Shown here: in pieces, positions 52,672-61,700 of the stretch | Layout of the letters: each line of letters opens with the position of its first letter | How positions within the stretch are numbered: the first letter of the stretch is position 1 | NCBI GenBank assembly: GCA_945862145.1 | Contig: CAMAXE010000021.1 | Span: 20,979 to 84,978 of the forward strand | DNA: 64,000 nt | Direction: 5' to 3' | Source: Klebsiella pneumoniae | GTDB lineage: Bacteria > Pseudomonadota > Gammaproteobacteria > Pseudomonadales > UBA5518 | The notes under the pieces: model-generated | Database searches by the model: none | Seen by the model: only the letters and a program-made list of their open reading frames with translations | What the model was told of the DNA's origin: nothing | Translations under genes and position numbers: made by a program

Positions 52672-52714
52672 GCCCCGCAGGGCACGCTAAGCCCCGCAAG
52701 GCACGCTTGAGAAG
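52658..52714 (+). repeat. 19-bp tandem duplication at the TetR stop codon (about 2.6 copies)
   Basis: Copies at 52658-52676 and 52677-52695 are nearly identical and each contains TAAGCCCC; a third, partial copy follows at 52696. The first copy contains the final codons and the TAA of the TetR gene. The array is non-coding beyond the first stop. It is a slippage-type expansion like that at 41897. Confidence 0.8.
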
Positions 52715-52725
52715 GTAGCGGCGCC

Positions 52726-53853
52726 TCAGGCGAGGTCGAGGTAGCGCCCGAGATGGTGCTCGGCATCGCCAAAGAGCGTGTTCAGCAGCATCAGGCGCCG
52801 AAAATAGTGACTCACCGCGAGTTCATCGGTCATGCCGATGCCACCGTGGATCTGCACCGCCTGCTGCGAGACGAAGCGGCCGGCCTCACCGAGCTTCACT
52901 TTGACCGCTGCTGCCGCCTGCGCGGCATCCGGCCGCTTTTCATCCTGCGCGATGGCCGCGTAGCAGAGCAGCGAGCGCAGTGCCTCGCACTTCAGGTACA
53001 TCTGCGCCATGCGGTGCTGCAGCGCCTGGAAGCTGCCGATCGGCTTGCCGAACTGCACGCGGGTCAAGCTGTAGGCCACGGTCTGTTCGAGCAGCGCCTC
53101 CATGGCGCCAAGTGCTTCGGCGCCCATCGCCACGCTGGCGCGTGAGAGGGCTTCATCGAGCAGCGCCATGCCGCCGTGCAACGGGCCGAGCAGCGCCTGT
53201 TCGCCCACGCGCACGCCAGTGAGTTCCAGAAGTGCCCCGCGCGAGCCATCGACCAGCACGACGGGTCTGCGTGCAAGGCCGGGTGTGTCGGCCGCCACGG
53301 CAAACACGCTGATGCCCGCTGCGTCGCGGCGTGCGCCCGCAGTGCGGGCGCTCAGGATGATCCAGTCGGCGGCGTGGCCGTTCAGGACTGCGATCTTGGC
53401 GCCGTCCAGCAAGAAGCCGCCATCCACGATCTGCGCGCGGAGCTGCACATCCTTCAGATCGACACCACCGGCGGGTTCCGCGCAGGCGAAAGCCCACTGG
53501 GCCTTGCCTTCGAGCAGGGGCGGAAGGTGCTCGGCACGCTGGGTGGCATCGGCCGCCGCGAGCAGGGAGCCGCAGACCACGATGGCAGGCAGGAAGGGGC
53601 TGGCGATCAGGCCGCGACCCATCTGCTCCATCAGGATGGCGAGATCCTGGGCGCTGCCGCCCAAGCCGCCGTCGGCCTCGGCAAAGGGGAGCGCCAGCCA
53701 GCCGAGCGTGGCAAATTCCTGCCAGAGCGCCGGGTCATAACCCAGAGTGTGTTGACGCAGCGCCCGTCGCCGCTCCACGCCGCCGTAACCGCGCACCACG
53801 CGCGCGGCGCTGTCGCGCAACAGTTGTTGTTCCTCGCTCAAGGACAGGTCCAC
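52726..53853 (-). CDS. Acyl-CoA dehydrogenase family protein
   Basis: The 375-residue enzyme has LSLSEEQQLLRDSAARVV, FACAEPAGGVDLKDVQL (FAD/substrate block), VQFGKPIGSFQALQHRMAQMYLKCEAL, and QIHGGIGMTDELAVSHYFRRLMLLNTLFG at the C terminus. It starts with GTG at 53853, supported by GGGGAG five bases upstream. It is convergent with the TetR gene. This subgroup is common in steroid and terpenoid side-chain catabolism, where it often forms heterotetramers; a partner is not adjacent, though the other homologue at 35907 is possible. Confidence 0.9.
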   Translation of the reverse strand: MDLSLSEEQQLLRDSAARVVRGYGGVERRRALRQHTLGYDPALWQEFATLGWLALPFAEADGGLGGSAQDLAILMEQMGRGLIASPFLPAIVVCGSLLAAADATQRAEHLPPLLEGKAQWAFACAEPAGGVDLKDVQLRAQIVDGGFLLDGAKIAVLNGHAADWIILSARTAGARRDAAGISVFAVAADTPGLARRPVVLVDGSRGALLELTGVRVGEQALLGPLHGGMALLDEALSRASVAMGAEALGAMEALLEQTVAYSLTRVQFGKPIGSFQALQHRMAQMYLKCEALRSLLCYAAIAQDEKRPDAAQAAAAVKVKLGEAGRFVSQQAVQIHGGIGMTDELAVSHYFRRLMLLNTLFGDAEHHLGRYLDLA

Positions 53854-53918
53854 GTCTGCTCCCCGGATACGCTGGTGGCGGCCCGGCGCGGGTGCCCGGG
53901 AGTCGCTGAAAAAAACCG

Positions 53919-53943
53919 GTCGCCCTGCTTTATTCCGGGCGAC
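53919..53943. promoter_or_regulatory. Inverted repeat in the divergent gap before the Zn-alcohol dehydrogenase
   Basis: GTCGCCC (53919-53925) and GGGCGAC (53937-53943) are perfect reverse complements with an 11-base, AT-richer loop, preceded by an A-run. They lie between the divergent acyl-CoA dehydrogenase and alcohol dehydrogenase genes. The repeat could be an operator or an RNA hairpin. Confidence 0.35.
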
Positions 53944-53999
53944 ACACTCGCAGACAATCCGCGCACAGGCAAGACGGCAAAGCAGCGCGGAGCGCCCTG

Positions 54000-54128
54000 A
54001 TGGGCCTCATAAACCACGACGCCGCGCGCGAGCTGCTGGTGCACAATGCGATCCGCTGGGTCGGCTCGGCCGACGCCCGCGCATGGGTACAGCAACGCCA
54101 TTCACAGCCGGGAGACCGCACCTCATGA
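54000..54128 (+). CDS. Small 42-aa ORF coupled to the Zn-alcohol dehydrogenase (candidate)
   Basis: An ATG at 54000 with GGAG seven bases upstream opens a 42-residue frame (MGLINHDAARELLVHNAIRW and on to HSQPGDRTS). Its TGA overlaps the alcohol dehydrogenase start (ATGA). It is not hydrophobic and no family is recognised. A coupled leader, a small protein or a chance frame are all possible. Confidence 0.35.
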   Translation: MGLINHDAARELLVHNAIRWVGSADARAWVQQRHSQPGDRTS

Positions 54129-55147
54129 AAGCCGCCGTTTTTAAGCAAGCCGGGCAGCCCATGGTGATCGAGGAGGTCGCGGATCCCACGCCGCATCCGC
54201 GCCAGCTGGTGGTGAAGGTCGCTTTCTGCGGCATCTGCGGCACCGACCTTCACTCGACGCGCGCGGGGCCGGCGGCCTTGCCCTGCGGCTCCATCCTCGG
54301 GCACGAGTTTGTGGGCGAAGTCGTGGCGGTGGGGCGTGAGCTCACGCAGCACTGGCGCGGTGGCGAACGCGTCTGCGCGCTGCCGTTTCTCGGGTGCGGC
54401 CTGTGCGCGGCCTGCCTCACGGGTCGGCCCTTCGAGTGCGAAAAGGTGGCGCTCACCGGCATCCAGGTGCCGGGTGGTTTTGCGGAGTATGTCGCGACCG
54501 GCGATCGCGAGACCCTGCTCCTGCCCGATGCGCTCGAGCTGCAGCGCGCGGCGCTGGTCGAGCCGCTCGCGGTAGGCTTGCATGCCGTGCGCATCGCGGG
54601 CCTGCAGGCGGGCCAACGCGTGCTGATCACCGGCGCCGGCCCCATCGGGCTTGCCGTGTTGCTGTGGGCCCGCGCCCTCGGTGCGCGAACGGTGGTCATG
54701 AGTGAATTCTCCGCCGAGCGTCGCGCGCTGGCAGCACGCCTCGGCGCCGACGCCATCATCGATCCGACACAGGATCTGGGTGCGCAGTTCGCCGATGCCG
54801 CTGGTGGCGCACCGGATGTGATTTTCGAGTGTGTTGGCGCGCCGGGTCTACTCGAGCAGTGCCTGGTGGCGGCACCGCGGCGCACCCGCGTCATCGTGGT
54901 CGGTGTCTGCGAGCAGCCTGATACCTTCATGCCCTTTCCGGCGCTGCTGAAGGAGCTCGAGATCCGTTTCGCGGTGGCCTACACCCGCGATGATTTCGAA
55001 ACCACCATTGCCATGCTGGCGAGTGGCCGTATCGATGCCGGCGCGATGGTCACGCACGTGGTGCCCTTAGGCGAGATGCCCGCGGCCTTCGAAGCGCTGC
55101 GCAACCCCACGCACCAGTGCAAGGTGCTGGCGCGCATCGGCAGCTGA
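54125..55147 (+). CDS. Zinc-dependent alcohol dehydrogenase (MDR family)
   Basis: The 340-residue enzyme has FCGICGTDLHSTRAG (catalytic zinc Cys), GSILGHEFVGEVVAVG (zinc His-Glu), a four-Cys structural zinc lobe within FLGCGLCAACLTGRPFECEK, and the NAD site VLITGAGPIGLAVLLWARALGA. It belongs to the 2,3-butanediol/threonine-dehydrogenase-like group. ATG 54125 is preferred because GroES-like residues start directly. It is followed after 30 bp by a cupin gene; both may process the product of one upstream oxidation. Confidence 0.92.
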   Translation: MKAAVFKQAGQPMVIEEVADPTPHPRQLVVKVAFCGICGTDLHSTRAGPAALPCGSILGHEFVGEVVAVGRELTQHWRGGERVCALPFLGCGLCAACLTGRPFECEKVALTGIQVPGGFAEYVATGDRETLLLPDALELQRAALVEPLAVGLHAVRIAGLQAGQRVLITGAGPIGLAVLLWARALGARTVVMSEFSAERRALAARLGADAIIDPTQDLGAQFADAAGGAPDVIFECVGAPGLLEQCLVAAPRRTRVIVVGVCEQPDTFMPFPALLKELEIRFAVAYTRDDFETTIAMLASGRIDAGAMVTHVVPLGEMPAAFEALRNPTHQCKVLARIGS

Positions 55148-55177
55148 TCTCCCACCCCGCACCGGAGCAAGGCGCCC

Positions 55178-56245
55178 ATGAGCACTGGTTACAACCCCGA
55201 TTTCGATCCCACCGGTATCGAGGGCGGCGTCGACACGCAGACCATCCCGTGGATCGCGCTCGCGCAGCTGGCCGGGCTCGACCTGAAGCCCTTGCGCGCG
55301 AGCCGCGAGACCGGCCTCTTTACCGCGGTGCTGCGGCTGCGTGCCGGCACGGCGCTGCCGCGCGCCGTGCATCTGGGCGCGATGGATATGCTGGTGCTCT
55401 CCGGGCGGCTCGGTTATCGCGGTGGCGATCTGGCGGCAAGCTGCGGTCCGGGTACCTTCGGCTACGTGCCCGCCAATGCGCGCGTCGAGGGCATGCAGGC
55501 TGATGAGGACACTGAACTGCTGGTCACCTGTCACGGACCGATCGCCTTTCTTGCCGCTGATGGACGCACGATCACCAGCATCCTCGGCAGCGTGGATATC
55601 GAGCGTGCCGCGCGGGCCCACGGTGTCACGCTGGTGCCCAGCTCGCTCGCGGAATGCATGCAGCAACGCGCAGCGCCCGTGCGCGCCGAGCCGCTGGCCA
55701 TGACAGCCGGTGATGCGGCCGCCCTGGTGGCGGGGCCTGCGAGCACGATCCGCGGGGCGCTGGACGCGCACCCGCATTTCGTCGATACCCGTGCGCTGCC
55801 CTGGCTGGTCAACCCGGACACGCCGGATGTGGGCCTCAAGATCCTGCGGGTGAGCGAGGAAACAGGTTTTGTCTCGGTTATCGTCCGGCATAACGGCGTG
55901 GCTCCGCCGCATTACCACCTGGGCGCCGCGGATTTCATGGTGCTGGCGGGGCGCATCGGTTACCGAGCGGGCCCGCCAGAGGGTTACGGCCCCGGCGTGT
56001 GGTTCTACGAGCCTGCCGGCGCACGTCACGAGGCCACGCAGCGCCTTACCGATGAAGACCTGATCTATACCGCCAACCTGTTCGGTCCGATCCAGTTCGA
56101 CAGCGGACGCGGCACGCCGATCGCCTTCGTGTTCTCGTGGATGACCTACAAGGCCATGGCCGATGCCGCTGGCTCGCACCTGCTGCGAAGCAGCTTTGCG
56201 GGTGATGCCTCGTTGCTGGCATGGGCGCCTCTGGGCAGCGGCTGA
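55178..56245 (+). CDS. Double-cupin protein (2,4'-dihydroxyacetophenone-dioxygenase-like)
   Basis: The 355-residue protein has two homologous cupin halves. The C-terminal half keeps the metal-type motif PPHYHLGAADFMVLAGRIGY with a distal His in EPAGARHEAT, as in 2,4'-dihydroxyacetophenone dioxygenase. The N-terminal half reads PRAVHLGAMDMLVLSGRLGY and has Arg-Val in the place of the distal His, so it is probably metal-free and structural. It may cleave a carbon-carbon bond or bind a small ligand. It is convergent with marC-like DNA 10 bp downstream. Confidence 0.8.
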   Translation: MSTGYNPDFDPTGIEGGVDTQTIPWIALAQLAGLDLKPLRASRETGLFTAVLRLRAGTALPRAVHLGAMDMLVLSGRLGYRGGDLAASCGPGTFGYVPANARVEGMQADEDTELLVTCHGPIAFLAADGRTITSILGSVDIERAARAHGVTLVPSSLAECMQQRAAPVRAEPLAMTAGDAAALVAGPASTIRGALDAHPHFVDTRALPWLVNPDTPDVGLKILRVSEETGFVSVIVRHNGVAPPHYHLGAADFMVLAGRIGYRAGPPEGYGPGVWFYEPAGARHEATQRLTDEDLIYTANLFGPIQFDSGRGTPIAFVFSWMTYKAMADAAGSHLLRSSFAGDASLLAWAPLGSG

Positions 56246-56254
56246 GCGGCGCGT

Positions 56255-56932
56255 TCAGGGGGCAGGGCCCAGCGGCATCGTGAGTCCCGTCCATCCGGTC
56301 CAGACCATCTGCAAGCCTATGCACAGCAGGATGAACGCCACGAAGCGCATCATCACCACCGTGCCTATATCGCCCAGCCGGTTCAGCAGCGCCGTGGAGT
56401 AGCGGTAGCTCACGTAGATCACCACCGCCGTGAGCGCAGGCCCCAGCACCGCCACGATCACGCCGAGCAGGTAGTCCCGCGAGGTCGACGGCGTGCCCGT
56501 ACCCAGCGCGATGGATGCGGCGATGGATCCGGGGCCTGCCGTCAGAGGAAAGCTCATCGGAAAAAAGCTCCGTTTGGCGAGCTCCCGGGCGGAGAGCTCC
56601 TCTGCCTGACCTGCCACCGCCACCCGCACCGGGTCGGTGTCCTCCGCATGCAGCAGTCGCCAGCCCGTGGCCGCCACCAGCAGGCCGCCACCCACCCGCA
56701 CGATGGGCAGTGAGATGCCGAAAATCTCCAGCACGTAGGAGCCCACCAGCATCGAGGCGACCAGAATCACCCAGGAATTGATCGCGACCTGCCGCGCCAT
56801 GGTCTGGCCCACGCTGGCGCTGCCACCGGCCATGGCCGTGAAAATGGGGGCGTTGCCCAGCGGGTTGATGATGGGCAGCAGGGTCAAGGGAACCAGCACC
56901 ACGGACTGCATGATCAGCACGATAAACTGCAT
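56255..56932 (-). CDS. MarC-family integral membrane protein
   Basis: The 225-residue protein has six hydrophobic segments. LPIINPLGNAPIFTAMAGG near the N terminus and FPMSFPLTAGPGSIAASIALG in the middle are family signatures (NPLGN and PLTAGPG), and FILLCIGLQMVWTGW ends it. Named after an E. coli gene once linked to multiple antibiotic resistance, a link later withdrawn; the transport function is unclear. It appears to be housekeeping-type, unrelated to the catabolic cluster. Confidence 0.92.
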   Translation of the reverse strand: MQFIVLIMQSVVLVPLTLLPIINPLGNAPIFTAMAGGSASVGQTMARQVAINSWVILVASMLVGSYVLEIFGISLPIVRVGGGLLVAATGWRLLHAEDTDPVRVAVAGQAEELSARELAKRSFFPMSFPLTAGPGSIAASIALGTGTPSTSRDYLLGVIVAVLGPALTAVVIYVSYRYSTALLNRLGDIGTVVMMRFVAFILLCIGLQMVWTGWTGLTMPLGPAP

Positions 56933-57075
56933 GGGCTACCCCGGTCGTCTGTTATGTCTTTCAGTCTAGCAGCGCTCCCCGGGATGACTCCCCGGCAAGC
57001 TATGGCACAATGCCGCGGGGGCTTCGGCGCGTGCCGTCGGAGCCGTATCCCAAACCTTGCACAGGGTCTTTTGCC

Positions 57076-58716
57076 ATGCGCCATCAGACACGCAATGTTC
57101 TTGCTCTCATGGTCGCCTCGCTGCTGCTGGGCGCAGGATCAGCGGGGCATGCGGCGTCGGCGAAAGCCGGCGGTCCCCCCCAGGATGCCGTGCAAGCGCC
57201 CGGGCGTCCGGCTGCCGATCTCATCGGCCACTGGCAGCGTTTTGGTGCTGCGCATCCCGGACCCCTCGCGGTGGCGTGGAGTCGTGATACCGGGGCCGCA
57301 GAGAGCATCCTGGGCACGCTGTCCGCGCCCGGTGCATCCTCTGAAGCCGCAGCCCGGCGCTTTTTTGCCGAAAATGCAGCGCTGTTCCGCATGGGTGCTG
57401 AGCAAAGCGATCTGCAACTCGCCGCCAACCGTGCCACACCGCTGGGGCGCAACATCGGTTTTCAGCAGCTCTACCGCGGTGTGCCGGTGTTCGGTGCCGA
57501 AGCCGCGCTGCAGTTCAATGCGCAGGGCCGCGTGATCGCCGTGAACAGCAGCTACCGTCCGGGCATATTCATCTCCACCACGCCATCGATCGATCGCACG
57601 GCCGCGTTGCGTGACGCGCTGCTCGCGGTCAATTCCGGCGCTACGGTGGATTCTGCCGCAGAGCTCGTGGTGTATCCGGTCGCAGCCAGTTATCTGCTGG
57701 CGTGGCGCGTGACCGCTGCCACCGACGACAACACCTGGGAGGTGTTCGTGGATGCGCAGGCCGGCACGTTGATCGGCAAGCCGCGCGACATCAACCGGTA
57801 TGCGAGCGGGCAGGTATTCCGCGTCAATGCGGTGGTGGCCACCCAGAACAACGCACTCCGCGACGGCAACGATGCGGCATCGGCTGTGCCCGTCAGTGCC
57901 TATTCCACCGTCACGCTGCAGGGGCTCAGCAGCACGAGCCTGCTGGATGGTGTCTATGCCTCCAGCAGCAAGACCAAGAAGCGCGCCACGGCATCCGGCG
58001 GCAATTTCATCTTCTTGCGCGACAAGAACGGCTTCAGCGAGACGATGGGTTATTACTACATCGATTTTGCCGAGCGCTACATCCGGTCGCTGGGCTTCAG
58101 CAACGTGAACAACCGCCAGCAGGTGTTCTCGGCCAACGGCACCACGCAAGACAACTCGTTCTATTCGCCCAGCACCAAGCAGATCACCTACGGCACCGGC
58201 GGTGTGGACGATGCCGAGGACGCGGAGGTTATCCTTCACGAGTACGGTCATTCCATCCAGGACAACCAGAAGCCGGGCTTCGGCTCCACCGCCGAGTCGG
58301 GTGCGATGGGCGAGGGTTTTGGGGATTACTGGGCGGCCTCGGTCGGAGCACAACTGAGCAACGGATTCCAGGACCTGTGCGCGATGGAGTGGGATGCTGT
58401 CTCCTACAGTTCCACCAACCCGCCCTGCCTGCGGCGTCTCGATTCCACCAAGCTCTATCCGCAATCGGTGGTGAACCAAGTGCACGCCGACGGCGAGATA
58501 TGGGCGGCAGCCCTGTGGCAGATCCGGGGGGCAGTGGGCGCCACGATGTCTGAAAAGCTCGTGCTGCAGCCCCACTTCCTGATCCCTGCGAACGCCTCCT
58601 TCAACACGGCGGCAAATGCGCTGGTCACGGCAGCGAGCAACCTGGGCTTCACGAGCGCCGAGATTGCGGCGATACGAACTGTCCTGCAGAACCGTGGCTT
58701 CACGGTTACGGTCTGA
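57076..58716 (+). CDS. Secreted zinc metalloprotease (fungalysin/thermolysin-like) with propeptide
   Basis: The 546-residue preproprotein has a signal peptide (about 1-27), an FTP-type propeptide (RFFAENAALFRMG, then GFQQLYRGVPVFGAEA), a PepSY-like segment (YLLAWRVTAATDDNTWEVFVDAQAGTLIG), and a catalytic domain. The zinc motif HEYGH is at 388-392, followed by the third-ligand Glu in GAMGEGFGDYWAAS. It resembles M36/M4-type secreted proteases. It is followed by 16 bp and a giant repeat protein gene, which it may process or release; that is inference from position. Confidence 0.87.
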   Translation: MRHQTRNVLALMVASLLLGAGSAGHAASAKAGGPPQDAVQAPGRPAADLIGHWQRFGAAHPGPLAVAWSRDTGAAESILGTLSAPGASSEAAARRFFAENAALFRMGAEQSDLQLAANRATPLGRNIGFQQLYRGVPVFGAEAALQFNAQGRVIAVNSSYRPGIFISTTPSIDRTAALRDALLAVNSGATVDSAAELVVYPVAASYLLAWRVTAATDDNTWEVFVDAQAGTLIGKPRDINRYASGQVFRVNAVVATQNNALRDGNDAASAVPVSAYSTVTLQGLSSTSLLDGVYASSSKTKKRATASGGNFIFLRDKNGFSETMGYYYIDFAERYIRSLGFSNVNNRQQVFSANGTTQDNSFYSPSTKQITYGTGGVDDAEDAEVILHEYGHSIQDNQKPGFGSTAESGAMGEGFGDYWAASVGAQLSNGFQDLCAMEWDAVSYSSTNPPCLRRLDSTKLYPQSVVNQVHADGEIWAAALWQIRGAVGATMSEKLVLQPHFLIPANASFNTAANALVTAASNLGFTSAEIAAIRTVLQNRGFTVTV

Positions 58717-58732
58717 GGCTGGGAAGGCTTAT

Positions 58733-61700
58733 ATGCCAGCAGCGCACGGGCGAGCACGCGGGCACCTGCTCCTCGAGCGCGTGCTGGCGGTCCTGCTGGT
58801 CCTGTTGGCGGTTGTTGCGGGGCCGGTTGCGGCCAGTTGCAGATCATTCAAGCTGACTGTCGTCACGCCGGTGACTGCCAACGGTGTGGCTACCTCATCG
58901 ATCACCGCAACGTATTCCAAGAGCACGTCCTACTCCACCACGCTCACGATCACTGGCTCCGCGCGCTTCAACAACGGCACGCAAACCTACACCCAGACAC
59001 TGAACAAGAACTCACCCATCAACATAACCGCCACCAACACCGTGGCGCAGTCGGTAACGGTTACCGAGACCAACAGTACCTGCACGCAGAGCAAGACCAT
59101 TACGTTCACGAACGCCGCGCCCACGGTGTCCACCAGTTTCAGCCCAACGTCCATCGGGGTGAACGGCAGCAGCACCAAGACGATCACGCTGAGCAATGCC
59201 AACAGCGTGGCACTGACGGGCGTGGCCTTCAGCGACAGCTTCCCCAGCGGCTTGAGAAACGCATCCCCACTCACGACCTCCAACAGCTGTGCTGGCACCC
59301 TCACGGCCTCGGCGGGTGGTTCCTCGCTGACGCTGAGCGGCGGAACCATTCCCGCCAACGGAAGCTGCAGCATCACCACGCTGGTCACCGCCACCAGCAC
59401 AGGCACCAAGACCAACAGCACGGGTACGGTGTCCTCCAGCAACGCCGTGTCGGCGAGCGCCGCGAGCGCCAGCCTGAGCGTGCTGGCGGTCAGTGCCTCT
59501 CTGTCTACGGTGGATGCATCGCCCGCGTCGGTGGCGGCAGACGGCGTAAGCGCGTCGACCATCACGGTGACGCTGAAGAACGGTGCCGGTAGCCCGGTCT
59601 CGGGCAAGACCGTGAGCCTGTCGCGCACGCCCACCGGCAGCAACTCGTTGACGCCGTCTTCGGGGACCACGAACTCTTCCGGCATTGTGACCTTCACCGT
59701 CAAGGCCACCTCTGCGCAGACGGTTGTCTACACCGCCACGGATACCACCGACAGCGTCGTGGTGACCGATACCGCCCAGGTCAGCTTCAGCAGCGTGCAG
59801 TCGACATCCAAGAGTTTTTCGCCGGCCTCGGTGGCCGTCAACGCTACCAGCACCCTTGCGATCGTTCTCACGAATACGGCGGCCTCCACCGTAAGCTCCG
59901 TGACTTTCACCGACACCTACCCGAGCGGACTTGTGAACGCGGCCGCGGCAACCGGCACGCTGAGCGGAACGGGTTGCTCGGGTACGGTCACCGGAACCTC
60001 GGGTGGCAGTTCGCTCACTCTGGCCGGGGGATCCATCACCGCTGGCAGGACATGCACGGCAACGGTTTCCGTGCGACCCACCACCGCCGGTAGTCTTGTC
60101 AATACGGTTTCCGGTACGCGCGGCACCGCCTCTGCCACCCTGACCGTCGTGCCCATCAGTACCGCCAACTCCACGGTGGTTGCCAGCCCTTCCTCGGTGG
60201 CCGCCAACGGGACCAGCACATCCACCATCACGGTGACGTTGAAAGACGGCGCCACAGTGGCCAATGGCGTGGCGGGCAAGGTCGTCCAGCTCACGGCGTC
60301 CAATGGCAGTTCTGTGATCACCACTGTCTCGGGCACCACCAATGCCTCGGGCGTCGCCACTTTCACCGTCAAGGATGCGGTGGAGGAGGGTCCGATCACC
60401 TACACGGCGAAGGACGTCACGGACAACATCACACTGACGGCCACGGCACAGGTCACATTCACCGCGCTGACCGCGCCCACGGTCAGCAAGACATTCACGC
60501 CATCGGCAATCGCTGATGCCGGCCAGAGCATCCTGCGCATCACGCTCACCAACCCGAACACCTCTGCGGTCACCGCCGTGGCGTTCACCGACACCTACCC
60601 GGCCAATCTGATCAACGACAGCCCGCTCGTGCTCACCAACACCTGCGGCGGCGTCAACCCGCAGACGGTCGATGGCGGGTCGGTGCTGGATCTGGTGGGC
60701 GGCACCATCCCGGCCTCGGGTTCCTGCTACGTCAGTGTGGCCACCGTCACGACTACGGAGACCACCGGTGCCAGCGCGACGTTGAGCAATGCGACAGGCC
60801 TGGTGCGATCGCTGAATGCCGTAGACGGCACCAGCGCCTCGGCCACGCTCACCACCACTGCCATCGACGCCGCACTCTCCACGGCCATTGCCTCGCCGAC
60901 CAGCGTCGCGGCTGACGGCACCACCACCTCCACCATCACGGTCACCCTGCACGATGGCGCCGGCGCAGGCGTGCCGGATCTCAATGTCTCGCTGTCAGCG
61001 AACGGTGGAAGTTCTGTCATCACCGGCCCCACGTCGACCAACGCGAACCTCACCGACGACAACGGGCAGGTCACGTTCACGGTGAAGGCCTCCACCGTCC
61101 AGACTGTGACCTACACCGCGCGCAGCACCAGCAACGGCATCAACGTCCAGCAGCAGCCGCAGGTGGCGTTCACCACACCGGCTGCCACCGTCACCGCCAT
61201 CACCTGCGCCGCGGCGTGTACGCAGACCGCCATCACCAGCACGGTGTCCTGGAACGTCACCTTCAATCGCAGCGTCACCAACGTGACCGCGGCGGCCTTC
61301 AGTTTGGTGGCGAGTGGCTTGACGGGTTCGTCGATCACCTCGGTGACGGGCAGTGGCACCAGTTGGGTGGTGACGGCGAACGTGGGCACGGGCAGCGGCA
61401 CGCTGGGCTTGAACCAGAGCGGGGCGGGTGCCGTGTCTCCTGCGCTGTCGGGCACCTATACCGGCGAGGTCTACACCACACCTGCGACGGTGGTGACGGC
61501 CATCACCTGCGCCGCGGCGTGCGCGCAGACGGCGATCACTAGCACGGTGTCCTGGAACGTCACGTTCAACCGCAGCGTCACCAACGTGACCGCGGCGGCT
61601 TTCAGTCTTGTTGCGAGCGGCTTGACGGGTTCATCGATCACCTCCGTGACCGGTAGCGGCACCAGTTGGGTGGTGACGGCGAACGTGGGCACGGGTGCAG

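Noticed and set aside
59012..60952. Long open frame (646 codons) on the minus strand opposite the giant repeat gene
   Set aside because: The product is Gly/Arg-rich low-complexity; it lies antisense to a clearly folded secreted protein in the plus frame. GC-rich codon bias explains it.
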